Source: Robiginitalea biformata HTCC2501 (GTDB taxonomy: Bacteria; Bacteroidota; Bacteroidia; Flavobacteriales; Flavobacteriaceae). From it: DNA of 64,000 bases. Location of the stretch: NCBI RefSeq assembly GCF_000024125.1, contig NC_013222.1:372001-436000 (forward strand), written 5' to 3'. The translations under genes were made by a program, and so were the position numbers. The stretch's first letter is position 1; the number at the start of each line of letters is the position of its first letter. Below, in pieces: positions 16,521-24,895 of this stretch. The notes beneath the pieces were generated by a model that saw only the letters and a list, made by a program, of their open reading frames with translations, had not been told where the DNA came from and did no database searches.

Positions 16521-16844
16521 ATGGGCGTTTCCAAAACCCAACTCTTCGACCAGCGACAGAATGAAATTGCGCAGATTGCCCGGGTACTGGCTCATCCCGC
16601 ACGGGTAGCCATCCTGCAGTACATCAGCCGGCAGGACTCCTGTATTTGCAGCGACCTGGTGGAAGAAACCGGCCTGGCCCAGGCCACCATCTCCCAGCAC
16701 CTGTCGGAAATTAAAAAAGTCGGGTTGCTCCGGGGGAATTTTCAGGGAAGGAACCTCTGCTATTGCATCGATACCGACCGGTGGAATGAAATACAGGGGT
16801 TATTCGGGTCTTTTTTCACCCGAATCAGCAGCCAGTGCTGTTGA
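16521..16844 (+). CDS. arsR: ArsR-family metal(loid)-responsive repressor
   Basis: A 107-residue winged-helix repressor. Residues 19-35 (ARVLAHPARVAILQYI) match the ArsR N-terminal helix. The alpha-3 region has the metal-site pattern DSCICSDLVEETGL with C41 and C43, as in As(III)-sensing ArsR (CxC before the recognition helix). The recognition helix is AQATISQHLSEIKKVGLL. The C-terminus ends in CC. The gene opens a four-gene cassette ending in arsenate reductase, and a near-perfect dyad lies in its promoter. It should release DNA when arsenite or a similar metalloid binds. Confidence 0.92.
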   Translation: MGVSKTQLFDQRQNEIAQIARVLAHPARVAILQYISRQDSCICSDLVEETGLAQATISQHLSEIKKVGLLRGNFQGRNLCYCIDTDRWNEIQGLFGSFFTRISSQCC

Positions 16845-16953
16845 CCCGCCCTGCGCATCAAATACCCGGCAGATCCCCGGCAAATCCCTGTTGATTCCCG
16901 CAAATCGAGCCACACAAAAACAGAAACAACAATTGAATCCAATACCCGAACCC

Positions 16954-17445
16954 ATGAAAACTTCTGAATTCCTGAATCTCCTGGAAAGGCACCCGGAAAG
17001 GGAGCTGAATTTTGAATACGCCCCCGGGAAGCTGCTGCGGCCCGATTACCATATCACGGAAGTCAAGAATATCCGTGTCGACGCCACGGATTGCGGCGGA
17101 CGCTCAGACGCGTGGACGGAAACCGTCATCCAGCTATGGGAAAGCCCTGTCCCGGAGCATACGGATCGCTCTATTACCGCACGGAAAGCCCTGGCCATCC
17201 TCTCCCGCGTCAACCGCAAGCAACCGCTGATGTTGGACAGCCCGGTAAAATTTGAATACGGCAACCGGCAATTCCACACCGCCCAGTTGCACGTTGCAGG
17301 GGAGGTGGTGGAAGGAGACCACCTGGTCCTCCGCCTCTCCCCGGAAGCCACCCAGTGCAAGGCGAGCGATATCTGCGGCACCCCGGAACCCGCCCCAGTT
17401 GCCGGGGCCCGGAATGGTTGCGACCCCGCGTCTGGTTGTTGCTGA
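16954..17445 (+). CDS. DUF6428 family protein, cysteine-rich tail
   Basis: A 163-residue protein that opens MKTSEFLNLLERHPERELNF and resembles the DUF6428 family found in Bacteroidota arsenic loci. The central region (YHITEVKNIRVDATDCGGR) is a predicted beta-rich domain. The last 30 residues hold C148-like clusters: TQCKASDICGTPEP and NGCDPASGCC, five cysteines in all plus one in DCGG, which could bind As(III) or another soft metal. The start is the ATG at 16954; the frame is open upstream into arsR but without similarity. Function is not established; an arsenite sink or chaperone is an inference. Confidence 0.85.
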   Translation: MKTSEFLNLLERHPERELNFEYAPGKLLRPDYHITEVKNIRVDATDCGGRSDAWTETVIQLWESPVPEHTDRSITARKALAILSRVNRKQPLMLDSPVKFEYGNRQFHTAQLHVAGEVVEGDHLVLRLSPEATQCKASDICGTPEPAPVAGARNGCDPASGCC

Positions 17446-17460
17446 TAACCTGAAGGCCCC

Positions 17461-17952
17461 ATGCAGATCCGAGACATGCAACCCGAGGACTGGCACGAGG
17501 TAGCCCGAATCTATGAAGAGGGGATCGCTACCGGGTATGCCACTTTTGAAACCCGGGTCCCGGCATATGAAGACTGGGACCGGGCACATCTCCCCTTTGG
17601 CCGTCTGGTAGCCGAAATCTCCGGACAGGTTGCGGGGTGGGCGGCTCTTTCTCCGGTCTCGGGCCGCTGCGTCTACGGCGGTGTGGCCGAGGTGAGCGTA
17701 TATGTGAGTTCCGCCCAGAGGGGTAAGGGAACGGGAAAAGCGCTGCTCAGGAAGCTGATCGCCGAGAGTGAACAGCAGGGAATCTGGACCCTGCAATCCG
17801 GGATTTTCCCGCAAAACGCCGGGAGTATCCGCCTGCATGAAGCCGTCGGCTTCCGCCGGCTGGGTTACCGGGAAAAAATTGCCAAAAGGGACGGTATCTG
17901 GCAGGACAATATCCTGTTTGAACGCAGAAGCAAAACCGTCGGCACCGATTAA
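17461..17952 (+). CDS. GNAT acetyltransferase, ArsN1/phosphinothricin type
   Basis: A 163-residue GCN5-type acetyltransferase with the phosphinothricin-acetyltransferase layout: IRDMQPEDWHEVARIYEEGI, ATFETRVPAYEDWD, GWAALSPVSGR, then the acetyl-CoA pyrophosphate loop SSAQRGKGTGKALLRKL (about 82-98) and the C-terminal IFPQNAGSIRLHEAVGFR. Members of this group in ars operons (ArsN1) acetylate the arsenic antibiotic arsinothricin. The location between DUF6428 and arsC supports that role here, but acetylation of another amine is possible. It is 15 bases after DUF6428. Confidence 0.85.
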   Translation: MQIRDMQPEDWHEVARIYEEGIATGYATFETRVPAYEDWDRAHLPFGRLVAEISGQVAGWAALSPVSGRCVYGGVAEVSVYVSSAQRGKGTGKALLRKLIAESEQQGIWTLQSGIFPQNAGSIRLHEAVGFRRLGYREKIAKRDGIWQDNILFERRSKTVGTD

Positions 17953-17986
17953 ACATTTATTTCACCAAAACAAGCATTCTACACCC

Positions 17987-18409
17987 ATGAAAAACATCCT
18001 TGTACTTTGCACCGGGAATTCCTGCAGGAGCCAGATGGCCCACGGATACCTGGAAGCCCTTCAGTCCGAGCCCGCCGCCCGCATCTATAGCGCCGGGGTG
18101 GAAACCCACGGGCTCAACCCGGACGCGGTCCGCTTTATGGCCGAAGACGGGATCGACATCTCGGGGCACACTTCCAACCATGTCGATGAATACGAAGGCA
18201 TTGCCTGGGACTATATCATCACCGTGTGCGACCACGCGCGGGAGAACTGCCCGTTTATCCCGGCGCCCGGCGCCAAACGGCTGCACCAGAACTTTTCGGA
18301 TCCGTCCAAAGTTACCGGTTCGGAAGCCGAGAAGCGGGAGGCCTTTATCGCTGCACGGGATCAGATCAAGGCGTATTGCCGGGATTTTATTGAGCGGGAG
18401 CTCCGCTAG
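17987..18409 (+). CDS. arsC: Arsenate reductase, low-molecular-weight phosphatase type
   Basis: A 140-residue thioredoxin-coupled arsenate reductase. The phosphatase P-loop is LCTGNSCRS with C8 and R14; the second and third redox cysteines are C81 and C88 in VCDHARENCP, the same 7-residue spacing as in Staphylococcus aureus ArsC, which passes the disulfide along C8-C81-C88 while reducing arsenate to arsenite. The start is the ATG at 17987, 34 bases after the acetyltransferase gene. The 3' end overlaps the convergent OlsF-like gene by 23 bases. No arsenite efflux gene follows. Confidence 0.93.
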   Translation: MKNILVLCTGNSCRSQMAHGYLEALQSEPAARIYSAGVETHGLNPDAVRFMAEDGIDISGHTSNHVDEYEGIAWDYIITVCDHARENCPFIPAPGAKRLHQNFSDPSKVTGSEAEKREAFIAARDQIKAYCRDFIERELR

Positions 18410-20222
18410 CCTGTTCCCCGCCGGCCCCTTCGGCCAGGCGTCGCTCGAGTTCTGCCTGGAATTCCTCCATGACCGGCTTTACGGTGTCCTCGGGGAGGTC
18501 GGCGATCCGGATATACATCAAACCGTCTACCGAATTGTTGAATAGCGGGTCTACGTTGAAGGCCACCACCCGGGCATTCTGCTTGATGTACTTTTTGATC
18601 AGTACGGGCAGTCGGAGGCTGCCGGGTTCCACCTCCTCGATGAGCTTGTCGAACTTGTTCAGGTCGGACTCGGTTTCGTCAAAGACGAACTCCTTGTCCG
18701 CATCGTTGAGCTTTACCTTGAATTCCTTTTTCGGGCGGATATACTGCGCCACATAGGGGTCCCAGTAATGGGACTTCATAAATTCGATCATCAGGGATTT
18801 CGAGAAGTTCGAGAACTGGTTGCTGATGCTCACCCCGCCAATCAGGTACTGGTGTTCCGGGTGCCGGAGCGTGGTGTGCACTATGCCCTTCCACAACAGG
18901 AACAGCGGCATGGGTTTCTGCTGGTATTCCTTGACGATATAGGCGCGGCCCATTTCGATGGAACGGCTCATCATGCCGAATAGTTCGGGTTCAAACCGGA
19001 ATAGGTCCTGCAGGTAGAACCCGTCGATGCCGTATTTCTCGAATATTTCCGACCCCATCCCCATCCGGTAGGCCCCGACGATTTTCTTCTCCTGGTCGTC
19101 CCAGAGGAAAAGGTGGTGGTAGTAGTCGTCAAAGCGGTCCAGGTCGATGGACTTGTTGGTCCCTTCCCCAATGGCCCGGAAGGTCACTTCCCGCTGCCGG
19201 CCAATCTCCTGCAGGATAAAAGGCATGTCCTTCTTCTGGGCGAGGAATACTTCGTAATTCCGGTTTTGCAGCAGGCGGCAGTTCTTTTCGCGCAGCTTCT
19301 CAATTTCCCCCTGGATCACTTCGCTCCGTACGGCATCGGCAATGCGACGGGGCGGCTTGGGGATTTTCAGGCTGCCGGGGATCTGGTCTATGAGTCGCTC
19401 CCGCTCATAGGCATTTGCCAGGAGGTAGGTCTTCCTCCTGAGCAGGTCCGAGAATTCCTCCAGGGTATCGTGTTCCTTTTGCACGGCAACCGAAATGGGG
19501 TGGCCAATCCGCACCTTGATGCTCCGGTTCCGCTGGGTGGTGAGTTCCGAAGGGAGTTTGGCGGTTCGGAAAATATCGTTGATCCGGGAGAGGTAATAAA
19601 ACAACCGGCTGTTCCGGGCGTGGAAATAAATGGGGACTACCGGGACCTCGGCGCGGCGGATCAGCTTCAGGGCCGCTTCCTCCCAGGGCTTGTCCACGAA
19701 GTGCTGGCCTTCCTTGTAGGTGGAGACCTCCCCGGCAGGGAAAATGCCCAACGGGTGGCCACCCCCCAGATGTTCCATGGAGCGCTTGAAACCCGCCACC
19801 GAACTCTTGGCGTCCCGGTGGTTTTCAAAGGGGTTGACAGGCATGATAAACGGGGCCAGCGGTTCAATCCGCTGCAACAGGAAATTGGCGATGATCTTGT
19901 AGTCCTGCCGGTGCTGCAGCAGGAGTTTCAGCAAGAGCACCCCGTCAATCCCGCCCAGGGGGTGATTGCTGATTGTGATAAAAGCCCCTTCCTTAGGCAA
20001 CCGTTTAATGTCCTCTTCGGGGATTTCAAAGTCGATTTCGTAGTGCTCGAGGATCCGTTCCAGGAACTCGGTACCCTCCAGGTGCCGGTGCCGCTTGTAA
20101 AAGCGGTTGATGCTGCTGATCCGCGTAATTTGCATCAGGACCCAGCCCATCAGGGTTCCGAGGAATCCATACCGGTCCAGGTTGATGGCCCGGGACACCT
20201 CCTTGGCAGTCACTAAACTCAT
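18387..20222 (-). CDS. Bifunctional N-/O-acyltransferase for amino-acid lipids (OlsF-like)
   Basis: A 611-residue two-domain protein. The N-terminal half is a glycerophosphate-acyltransferase-like domain with TISNHPLGGIDGVLLL (about residues 80-95), FIMPVNPFENH and GIFPAGEVSTYKEG. The C-terminal half (about 320-560) is a GNAT-like N-acyltransferase with VGAYRMGMG, LFRFEPEL, EMGRAYIVKEYQ and LLWKGI. This order matches OlsF, which in Flavobacterium johnsoniae and Serratia makes ornithine lipids: the C-terminal domain N-acylates ornithine and the N-terminal domain adds the second, ester-linked chain. Glycine lipids are an alternative product. It is membrane-associated and monocistronic, with a TATCTTTA box 22 bases upstream. 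Confidence 0.85.
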   Translation of the reverse strand: MSLVTAKEVSRAINLDRYGFLGTLMGWVLMQITRISSINRFYKRHRHLEGTEFLERILEHYEIDFEIPEEDIKRLPKEGAFITISNHPLGGIDGVLLLKLLLQHRQDYKIIANFLLQRIEPLAPFIMPVNPFENHRDAKSSVAGFKRSMEHLGGGHPLGIFPAGEVSTYKEGQHFVDKPWEEAALKLIRRAEVPVVPIYFHARNSRLFYYLSRINDIFRTAKLPSELTTQRNRSIKVRIGHPISVAVQKEHDTLEEFSDLLRRKTYLLANAYERERLIDQIPGSLKIPKPPRRIADAVRSEVIQGEIEKLREKNCRLLQNRNYEVFLAQKKDMPFILQEIGRQREVTFRAIGEGTNKSIDLDRFDDYYHHLFLWDDQEKKIVGAYRMGMGSEIFEKYGIDGFYLQDLFRFEPELFGMMSRSIEMGRAYIVKEYQQKPMPLFLLWKGIVHTTLRHPEHQYLIGGVSISNQFSNFSKSLMIEFMKSHYWDPYVAQYIRPKKEFKVKLNDADKEFVFDETESDLNKFDKLIEEVEPGSLRLPVLIKKYIKQNARVVAFNVDPLFNNSVDGLMYIRIADLPEDTVKPVMEEFQAELERRLAEGAGGEQASGAPAQ

Positions 20223-20243
20223 AGGTTGCTGTTGCTATACAGG

Positions 20244-20251
20244 TAAAGATA
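20244..20251 (-). promoter_or_regulatory. Probable promoter box TATCTTTA for the acyltransferase gene
   Basis: On the minus strand TATCTTTA ends 22 bases before the ATG at 20222; it matches TAnnTTTG except the last base. Confidence 0.4.
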
Positions 20252-20323
20252 GAAAATTGACCGGGGAGGACCCCTACAATCCGGGAATTTCGAAATGTCT
20301 GTGAAGGAATTACCGCCCCGCGG

Positions 20324-21574
20324 TCACTTCACCACCAACTGCACGGTTTCCTTGCTCCGCTGTTCCAGGAGTACCTCCCGGCCATTCTGCAAAGAGCGGA
20401 TCGCCTCCGCATTGAAATGGCGGATGGTATAAAGGGATACGTTCTCGTGGTGGACCACCTTGAAGCGTCCCCGGAGCTGTTGGAGCAATTCGGGCAACCG
20501 GCCAAACTTGTTGTCGATGCACACGGAGAAACTGATGGCCGAATTCTGGATCATATCGACCTTCATCCGGTGGTCGTGGAGCAATTTGAACAGGTCGCCG
20601 ATGCTGTCCTCCACAATAAAGGAAAAATCCAGGGAAGACAGCCGCATGAGTACCTGGTCCTTCTTGACGATAAAGCACGGGACCTCGGGTTCGATCCCCT
20701 TGCCGGAGCCCACCGTGGTCCCCGGGTCGGCCGGCTTCAGAAAGGACTTGACGTGCAGCGGGATTTCCTTTCGCTGCAGGGGTTGCAATGTCTTGGGGTG
20801 GATAACCGATGCCCCGTAAAACGCCAGCTCAATGGCCTCCCGGTAGGAGATCCGGTTCAGGAGGCTCGCCTGCTCAAAATAGCGCGGGTCCGCGTTGAGG
20901 ACCCCGGGCACGTCCTTCCAGATGGTAACCGATTGGGCATTCAGGCAATAGGCGATAATGGCCGCCGTATAATCGGATCCCTCCCGGCCCAGGGTTGTGG
21001 TGAAGTTGTTCTCGTCACTCCCCAGGAACCCCTGGGTAATGAAGAGCTCTTTCCCCGGGGCCAGGGTGGCGATTGCCTCCTGGGTACGCTCCCACTGGAC
21101 GTTGCCGTCCCGGTAATTCGAATCCGTTTTGATGTATTTGCGGATGTCCAGCCAGGTATTCGCGATGCCGCTATCCTCCAGGAAGGCGCTGACAATTACT
21201 GTGGAGAGCAGTTCCCCATAGCCGACGACCTGGTCGTAGACAAACCCGTATTTGGGCGACTTGTTCCAGGCGAGGAAACCTCGCACCTCTTCGAAGAGTC
21301 CGCGAAGCCTGTCGAAAACCGGGTGCCCTTCGGCCGGGAACAATTCCCCGGCGATACCGAGGTGATAGGCCACCACCTCATCCAGCGCAGCGGCCAGCGT
21401 GCCTTTGTCCTCAAAATAGGCGCGCACCACGGCTTCCATCGCGTTGGTGGTCTTTCCCATGGCGGATACCACCAGGAATGTCTTTTCCGTCCCCGTCTCG
21501 CTGAGCACCTTCAACACATTGCGGACTCCGTCCGCATCCTTTACCGAGGCACCCCCGAATTTAAATACTCGCAT
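20324..21574 (-). CDS. lysC: Aspartate kinase (monofunctional)
   Basis: A 416-residue aspartokinase that phosphorylates aspartate at the head of lysine, threonine and methionine synthesis. The start MRVFKFGGASVKDADG gives the KFGGxS ATP-binding motif at residues 4-9. Further kinase signatures are TTLGREGSDYTAAIIAYCL and VTIWKDVPGVLNADPR. The C-terminal 120 residues carry two ACT subdomains (VLMRLSSLDFSFIVEDSI and ISFSVCIDNKFGRLPELLQQ) for feedback control. The ATG at 21574 is chosen because the longer frame to 21619 runs into the GNAT gene. It overlaps the stop of that gene by 14 bases, so the two are co-translated. Confidence 0.95.
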   Translation of the reverse strand: MRVFKFGGASVKDADGVRNVLKVLSETGTEKTFLVVSAMGKTTNAMEAVVRAYFEDKGTLAAALDEVVAYHLGIAGELFPAEGHPVFDRLRGLFEEVRGFLAWNKSPKYGFVYDQVVGYGELLSTVIVSAFLEDSGIANTWLDIRKYIKTDSNYRDGNVQWERTQEAIATLAPGKELFITQGFLGSDENNFTTTLGREGSDYTAAIIAYCLNAQSVTIWKDVPGVLNADPRYFEQASLLNRISYREAIELAFYGASVIHPKTLQPLQRKEIPLHVKSFLKPADPGTTVGSGKGIEPEVPCFIVKKDQVLMRLSSLDFSFIVEDSIGDLFKLLHDHRMKVDMIQNSAISFSVCIDNKFGRLPELLQQLRGRFKVVHHENVSLYTIRHFNAEAIRSLQNGREVLLEQRSKETVQLVVK

Positions 21575-22049
21575 ATTCCTTGAGATAAGCTTCAATCCCC
21601 GCCTCGTCCAATTGGACAACGTCCCAGTCCCTCAGGACCCGGGCTCCGCGGGCTTCATAAAAGTCAATTGCAGGTTCGTTCCAGTCCAGAACTTCCCAGC
21701 ACACGCGCTTAACCCCCTGCCCGGAGGCGTACCGGATCACTTCGGTGAGCAGCGCACTGCCCACCCCCAGGCCGCGCGCCTCCTCGGTGACGATCAGGTC
21801 TTCCAGGTGGATGGCCGGGCCCTTCCACGTCGAATAACGGGGATAGATCAGGGCCATACCGACGATCCCGCCATCCCGTTCCGCAACAAAGCAGCGGAAC
21901 TTCGGGTCGGGTCCGAAACCGTCCCGGAGCAGCTGCTGCTCGGTCACTTCAACGGCATCGGGTTCCCGTTCGTAAACGGCGAGCTCCCGAATCAACCGGT
22001 ATACTTCTTTCATGTCCGCCTCCTCAGCGGGTCGTATGCTGGTTTCCAT
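21561..22049 (-). CDS. GNAT acetyltransferase, diamine/thialysine type
   Basis: A 162-residue GCN5-type acetyltransferase close to the spermidine/thialysine N-acetyltransferase group: IRPAEEADMKEVYRLIRELA at the start, then IHLEDLIVTEEARGLGVGSALL with the acetyl-CoA loop (about 88-109), and the closing VCWEVLDWNEPAIDFYEARGA. Thialysine acetylation would detoxify a lysine analogue and fits the tight overlap with lysC, but diamine acetylation is equally plausible. It is first in an operon with lysC; an exact promoter box lies 19 bases upstream. Confidence 0.88.
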   Translation of the reverse strand: METSIRPAEEADMKEVYRLIRELAVYEREPDAVEVTEQQLLRDGFGPDPKFRCFVAERDGGIVGMALIYPRYSTWKGPAIHLEDLIVTEEARGLGVGSALLTEVIRYASGQGVKRVCWEVLDWNEPAIDFYEARGARVLRDWDVVQLDEAGIEAYLKEYASI

Positions 22050-22068
22050 ATCTGTTACAAATAAAACA

Positions 22069-22076
22069 CAAAGTTA
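22069..22076 (-). promoter_or_regulatory. Promoter box TAACTTTG for the GNAT-lysC operon
   Basis: Exact TAnnTTTG match on the minus strand, 19 bases before the ATG at 22049. Confidence 0.6.
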
Positions 22077-22163
22077 TAAATCTTAAAAACGACTGATAAG
22101 CGAAAACGATATAGTTTCACAAAATAAACGATATTTGTGGGCACAACCACCTAATACGCCCGG

Positions 22164-23171
22164 ATGCAGAGAAAAAACAAGACCCTCGGGGAGTTCATCA
22201 TTGAGAACCAGCAGGAATTCCAGTATTCCACGGGCGAATTGTCCAAACTGATCAACGCGATCCGCCTTGCAGCCAAGGTGGTTAACCACGAGGTGAATAA
22301 GGCCGGGCTGGTGGACATCCTGGGAGCTGCCGGCGAAACGAATATCCAGGGTGAGAGCCAGCAGAAACTCGATGTGCTGGCCAATGAAAAATTCAAACAG
22401 ACATTGCAGAACCGGGAGATCGTCTGCGGCATTGCCTCGGAGGAAGAAGACGATTTCATCACCATCAATTCCCAGGACGAACAGCACCAAAACAAATACG
22501 TCGTACTGATAGACCCCCTGGACGGCTCGTCAAATATCGACGTGAATGTGTCGGTGGGAACCATATTTTCGATCTACCGGCGGGTCACCCCCATCGGGTC
22601 GCCTGTGTCCCTGGAGGACTTTTTGCAACCCGGGGTGAACCAGGTAGCGGCCGGGTATATTATCTACGGCACCTCCACGATGCTCGTCTATACCACCGGG
22701 CACGGGGTAAACGGCTTTACCCTCAACCCGGCCATCGGCACGTTTTACCTCTCCCACCCCAACATGCAGTTTCCGGAAACGGGCCGTATCTACTCGGTCA
22801 ACGAAGGGAATTACACGCACTTTCCGCAGGGGGTCAAAGACTATATCAAATACTGCCAGAAGGAAGAGGACGACCGGCCCTACACGTCCCGGTACATCGG
22901 TTCCCTGGTATCGGATTTCCACCGGAATATGATCAAGGGGGGCATCTACATCTACCCAAAGAGCAGTACGGCCTTCAACGGCAAACTCCGGTTGCTCTAC
23001 GAATGCAACCCAATGGCTTACCTGGCCGAACAGGCCGGGGGCAGGGCATCGGACGGGTACCGCCGGATCCTGGAGATTACGCCTACAGAACTGCACCAGC
23101 GCGTGCCGTTTTTCTGCGGGAGCCGTAAAATGGTGGAGAAAGCCGAGTCCTTTATGGCGCAATACGCCTGA
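22164..23171 (+). CDS. fbp: Fructose-1,6-bisphosphatase, class 1
   Basis: A 335-residue gluconeogenic enzyme that hydrolyses fructose 1,6-bisphosphate to fructose 6-phosphate. The metal-binding region is visible as ASEEEDDF (about residues 92-99) and [19 protein letters not shown] (about 114-132), the class 1 FBPase signature. The substrate site includes [12 protein letters not shown] and [19 protein letters not shown] near the C-terminus. Length and order match the family. It is divergent from the GNAT-lysC operon across 114 bases; a near-match box GATATTTG stands at about 22130-22137. Confidence 0.97.
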   Translation: MQRKNKTLGEFIIENQQEFQYSTGELSKLINAIRLAAKVVNHEVNKAGLVDILGAAGETNIQGESQQKLDVLANEKFKQTLQNREIVCGIASEEEDDFITINSQDEQHQNKYVVLIDPLDGSSNIDVNVSVGTIFSIYRRVTPIGSPVSLEDFLQPGVNQVAAGYIIYGTSTMLVYTTGHGVNGFTLNPAIGTFYLSHPNMQFPETGRIYSVNEGNYTHFPQGVKDYIKYCQKEEDDRPYTSRYIGSLVSDFHRNMIKGGIYIYPKSSTAFNGKLRLLYECNPMAYLAEQAGGRASDGYRRILEITPTELHQRVPFFCGSRKMVEKAESFMAQYA

Positions 23172-23224
23172 GCCCGGGGGTGAGAACGGGGCAGAGGAAC
23201 GGCCATCGCAATTCTTCCGGCACT

Positions 23225-23653
23225 TTACTTCCGGCGCTCCATGAGCAGCAGGTAGTCTTCAAACGGAATCTGCCCGCTGAAAATTTCCGTAGAACTTTTA
23301 AGCACCTTGTCGGCCATTTCTGAGCTGAAGCCGATCCCGATAGCGTACTTGCGTACCAGATCCTCTTCTTCCGCGTCGATTCCGTGGTCCGAGAAGATGA
23401 TCCGGAAGAAATCGTAGAGCCGCTCGTAGCGCTTCTTCATCTCGAAGGGGGCCTCAATCGGGTATTTGTTTTCCTTCTTCATCACCTCCTTATATTCGGC
23501 ATCGGTGATATTGAGTTTCTGGGCAAAACGGTCCAGGATTTCCTTTTCCGCCGGGTTGACCGCTCCGTCAACGGCCGCCAGGGAGGCGATGGCTGCAAAG
23601 TGCGCCAGGTTGCGGCGTTTCTCGGAGTGGTTGTATAAATCTAAAATGGGCAT
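23225..23653 (-). CDS. TerB-like protein
   Basis: A 142-residue all-helical cytosolic protein with LAHFAAIASLAAVDGAVNPAEKEIL (about residues 14-38, shortened to VDGAVNPAEKEIL) and IDAEEEDLVRKYAIGIGFS. The 'A.ADG.....E...' pattern repeated twice is that of TerB/TerB-C proteins, whose acidic residues bind metal ions. The longer frame to 23695 would begin upstream of the promoter box at 23677-23684, so the ATG at 23653 is preferred. Function is unknown; a tellurite role should not be assumed without other ter genes, and none are seen. Confidence 0.75.
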   Translation of the reverse strand: MPILDLYNHSEKRRNLAHFAAIASLAAVDGAVNPAEKEILDRFAQKLNITDAEYKEVMKKENKYPIEAPFEMKKRYERLYDFFRIIFSDHGIDAEEEDLVRKYAIGIGFSSEMADKVLKSSTEIFSGQIPFEDYLLLMERRK

Positions 23654-23676
23654 GGTCTGCAATGCGTTTATCTCTG

Positions 23677-23684
23677 CAAATATA
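23677..23684 (-). promoter_or_regulatory. Promoter box TATATTTG for the TerB-like gene
   Basis: Exact TAnnTTTG match on the minus strand, 23 bases before the ATG at 23653. It decides the start codon, since the alternative ATG at 23695 would not be in the transcript. Confidence 0.6.
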
Positions 23685-23881
23685 TTTCTTTTCAAAGGAT
23701 TTGCCCGCTTCCCCGAAGGGTTTTAACCCTTCATGGCGCAAAGATTTACAGGTCCCTTAGAAGGGGGTTTTACCATGGGTTCCCACGGGGGAAACACAAC
23801 GGGTAATGCCGGCCAAATCGAAACGGACGCCAAACGTTCGGGGTCCTTCCTGTTCCCGGAATTCCGTACCTTCACACAGCT

Positions 23882-24895
23882 ATGGAAAAACCGCTTCTGG
23901 AATTCACCGACAGGGGCATTTACTGCCCGCCTGCCGACGTCTACCTGGACCCCTGGAAACCCGTGGACCGCGCCCTGATTTCCCACGGCCATGCCGACCA
24001 CAGCCGGCCCGGTCACGGCCGGTATATCACCCATCATAGAAACGTACCGATTATCCGCCACCGGCTGGGCGATATCCGCGTCAGTGGCCGGGAATGGGGG
24101 GAATCCTTTACCGTCAACGGCGTGCGCTTTAGTTTTCACCCGGCCGGACATATTATCGGATCGTCCCAGATTCGGGCGGAATACCAGGGGGAAGTCTGGG
24201 TGTTTTCGGGCGACTATAAAACCGAAGACGACGGCCTGGCCACGCCGTATGAACCTGTGCGTTGCCATAGTTTTATCACGGAATGCACATTTGGGTTGCC
24301 GGCGTTTAAATGGCGGCCGCAAGCGGAAGTACTGGGGGATATCAACGCCTGGTGGGCGCGGAACCGGGAAGGGGGGAAAACCTCCGTTTTGCTCGCCTAT
24401 TCCCTGGGAAAAGCCCAACGACTCCTGGCTGGCCTGGACCCGGACATCGGCCGGATCTATACCCACGGGGCCATTGAAAATATGACGGAAGTACTGCGCC
24501 CGCTGGCCGGATTCCCGGAAACCACCCGGGTAACCGGGGAAACCACGAGGGAGGAACTCCGCGGCAACCTCGTTCTGGCCCCGCCCAGCGCCCATGGCAG
24601 TACCTGGATGCGGCGGATGGTGCCCTATGAGGTAGCCGCTGCCAGCGGCTGGATGGCTTTTCGGGGGGCAAGGCGCCGGCGTGCGGTAGACCAGGGTTTT
24701 GTCCTGAGCGACCACTGCGACTGGCAGGGGCTGCTTGATAGCATCCGGGCCACCGGGGCGGAGCGCGTCATCTGCACGCACGGATACGCCCATATTTTTT
24801 CGCGCTTCCTGGCCGAAAACGGGTACGACGCACGTACAGAGGAAACCCAATACGAGGGGGAAACCCCCGAAAACGACACGCAGGTAGTGACATGA
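23882..24895 (+). CDS. Ligase-associated DNA exonuclease (MBL / beta-CASP fold)
   Basis: A 337-residue metallo-beta-lactamase-fold nuclease. The metal motif is SHGHADHSRPG with H35, H37, D39 and H40; further motifs are HPAGHIIGSSQI and VFSGDYKTEDDG. The C-terminus has the beta-CASP-type VICTHGYAHIF. Domain and context match the family annotated as ligase-associated exonuclease (TIGR04122, by recollection), related to SNM1/Artemis nucleases. The ATG is at 23882. Its stop overlaps the ligase start (ATGA, 24892-24895). It should trim DNA ends before ligation; 5' or 3' polarity is not visible. Confidence 0.93.
   Translation: MEKPLLEFTDRGIYCPPADVYLDPWKPVDRALISHGHADHSRPGHGRYITHHRNVPIIRHRLGDIRVSGREWGESFTVNGVRFSFHPAGHIIGSSQIRAEYQGEVWVFSGDYKTEDDGLATPYEPVRCHSFITECTFGLPAFKWRPQAEVLGDINAWWARNREGGKTSVLLAYSLGKAQRLLAGLDPDIGRIYTHGAIENMTEVLRPLAGFPETTRVTGETTREELRGNLVLAPPSAHGSTWMRRMVPYEVAAASGWMAFRGARRRRAVDQGFVLSDHCDWQGLLDSIRATGAERVICTHGYAHIFSRFLAENGYDARTEETQYEGETPENDTQVVT

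Noticed and set aside
18387..18409. Overlap of arsC and the acyltransferase gene as a regulatory antisense element
   Set aside because: A 23-base convergent overlap is common in such a dense genome and no hairpin or conserved signal is evident.
23225..23653. Tellurite-resistance locus
   Set aside because: Only a lone TerB-like protein is present; terC, terD or terZ partners are absent, so no tellurite function is claimed.
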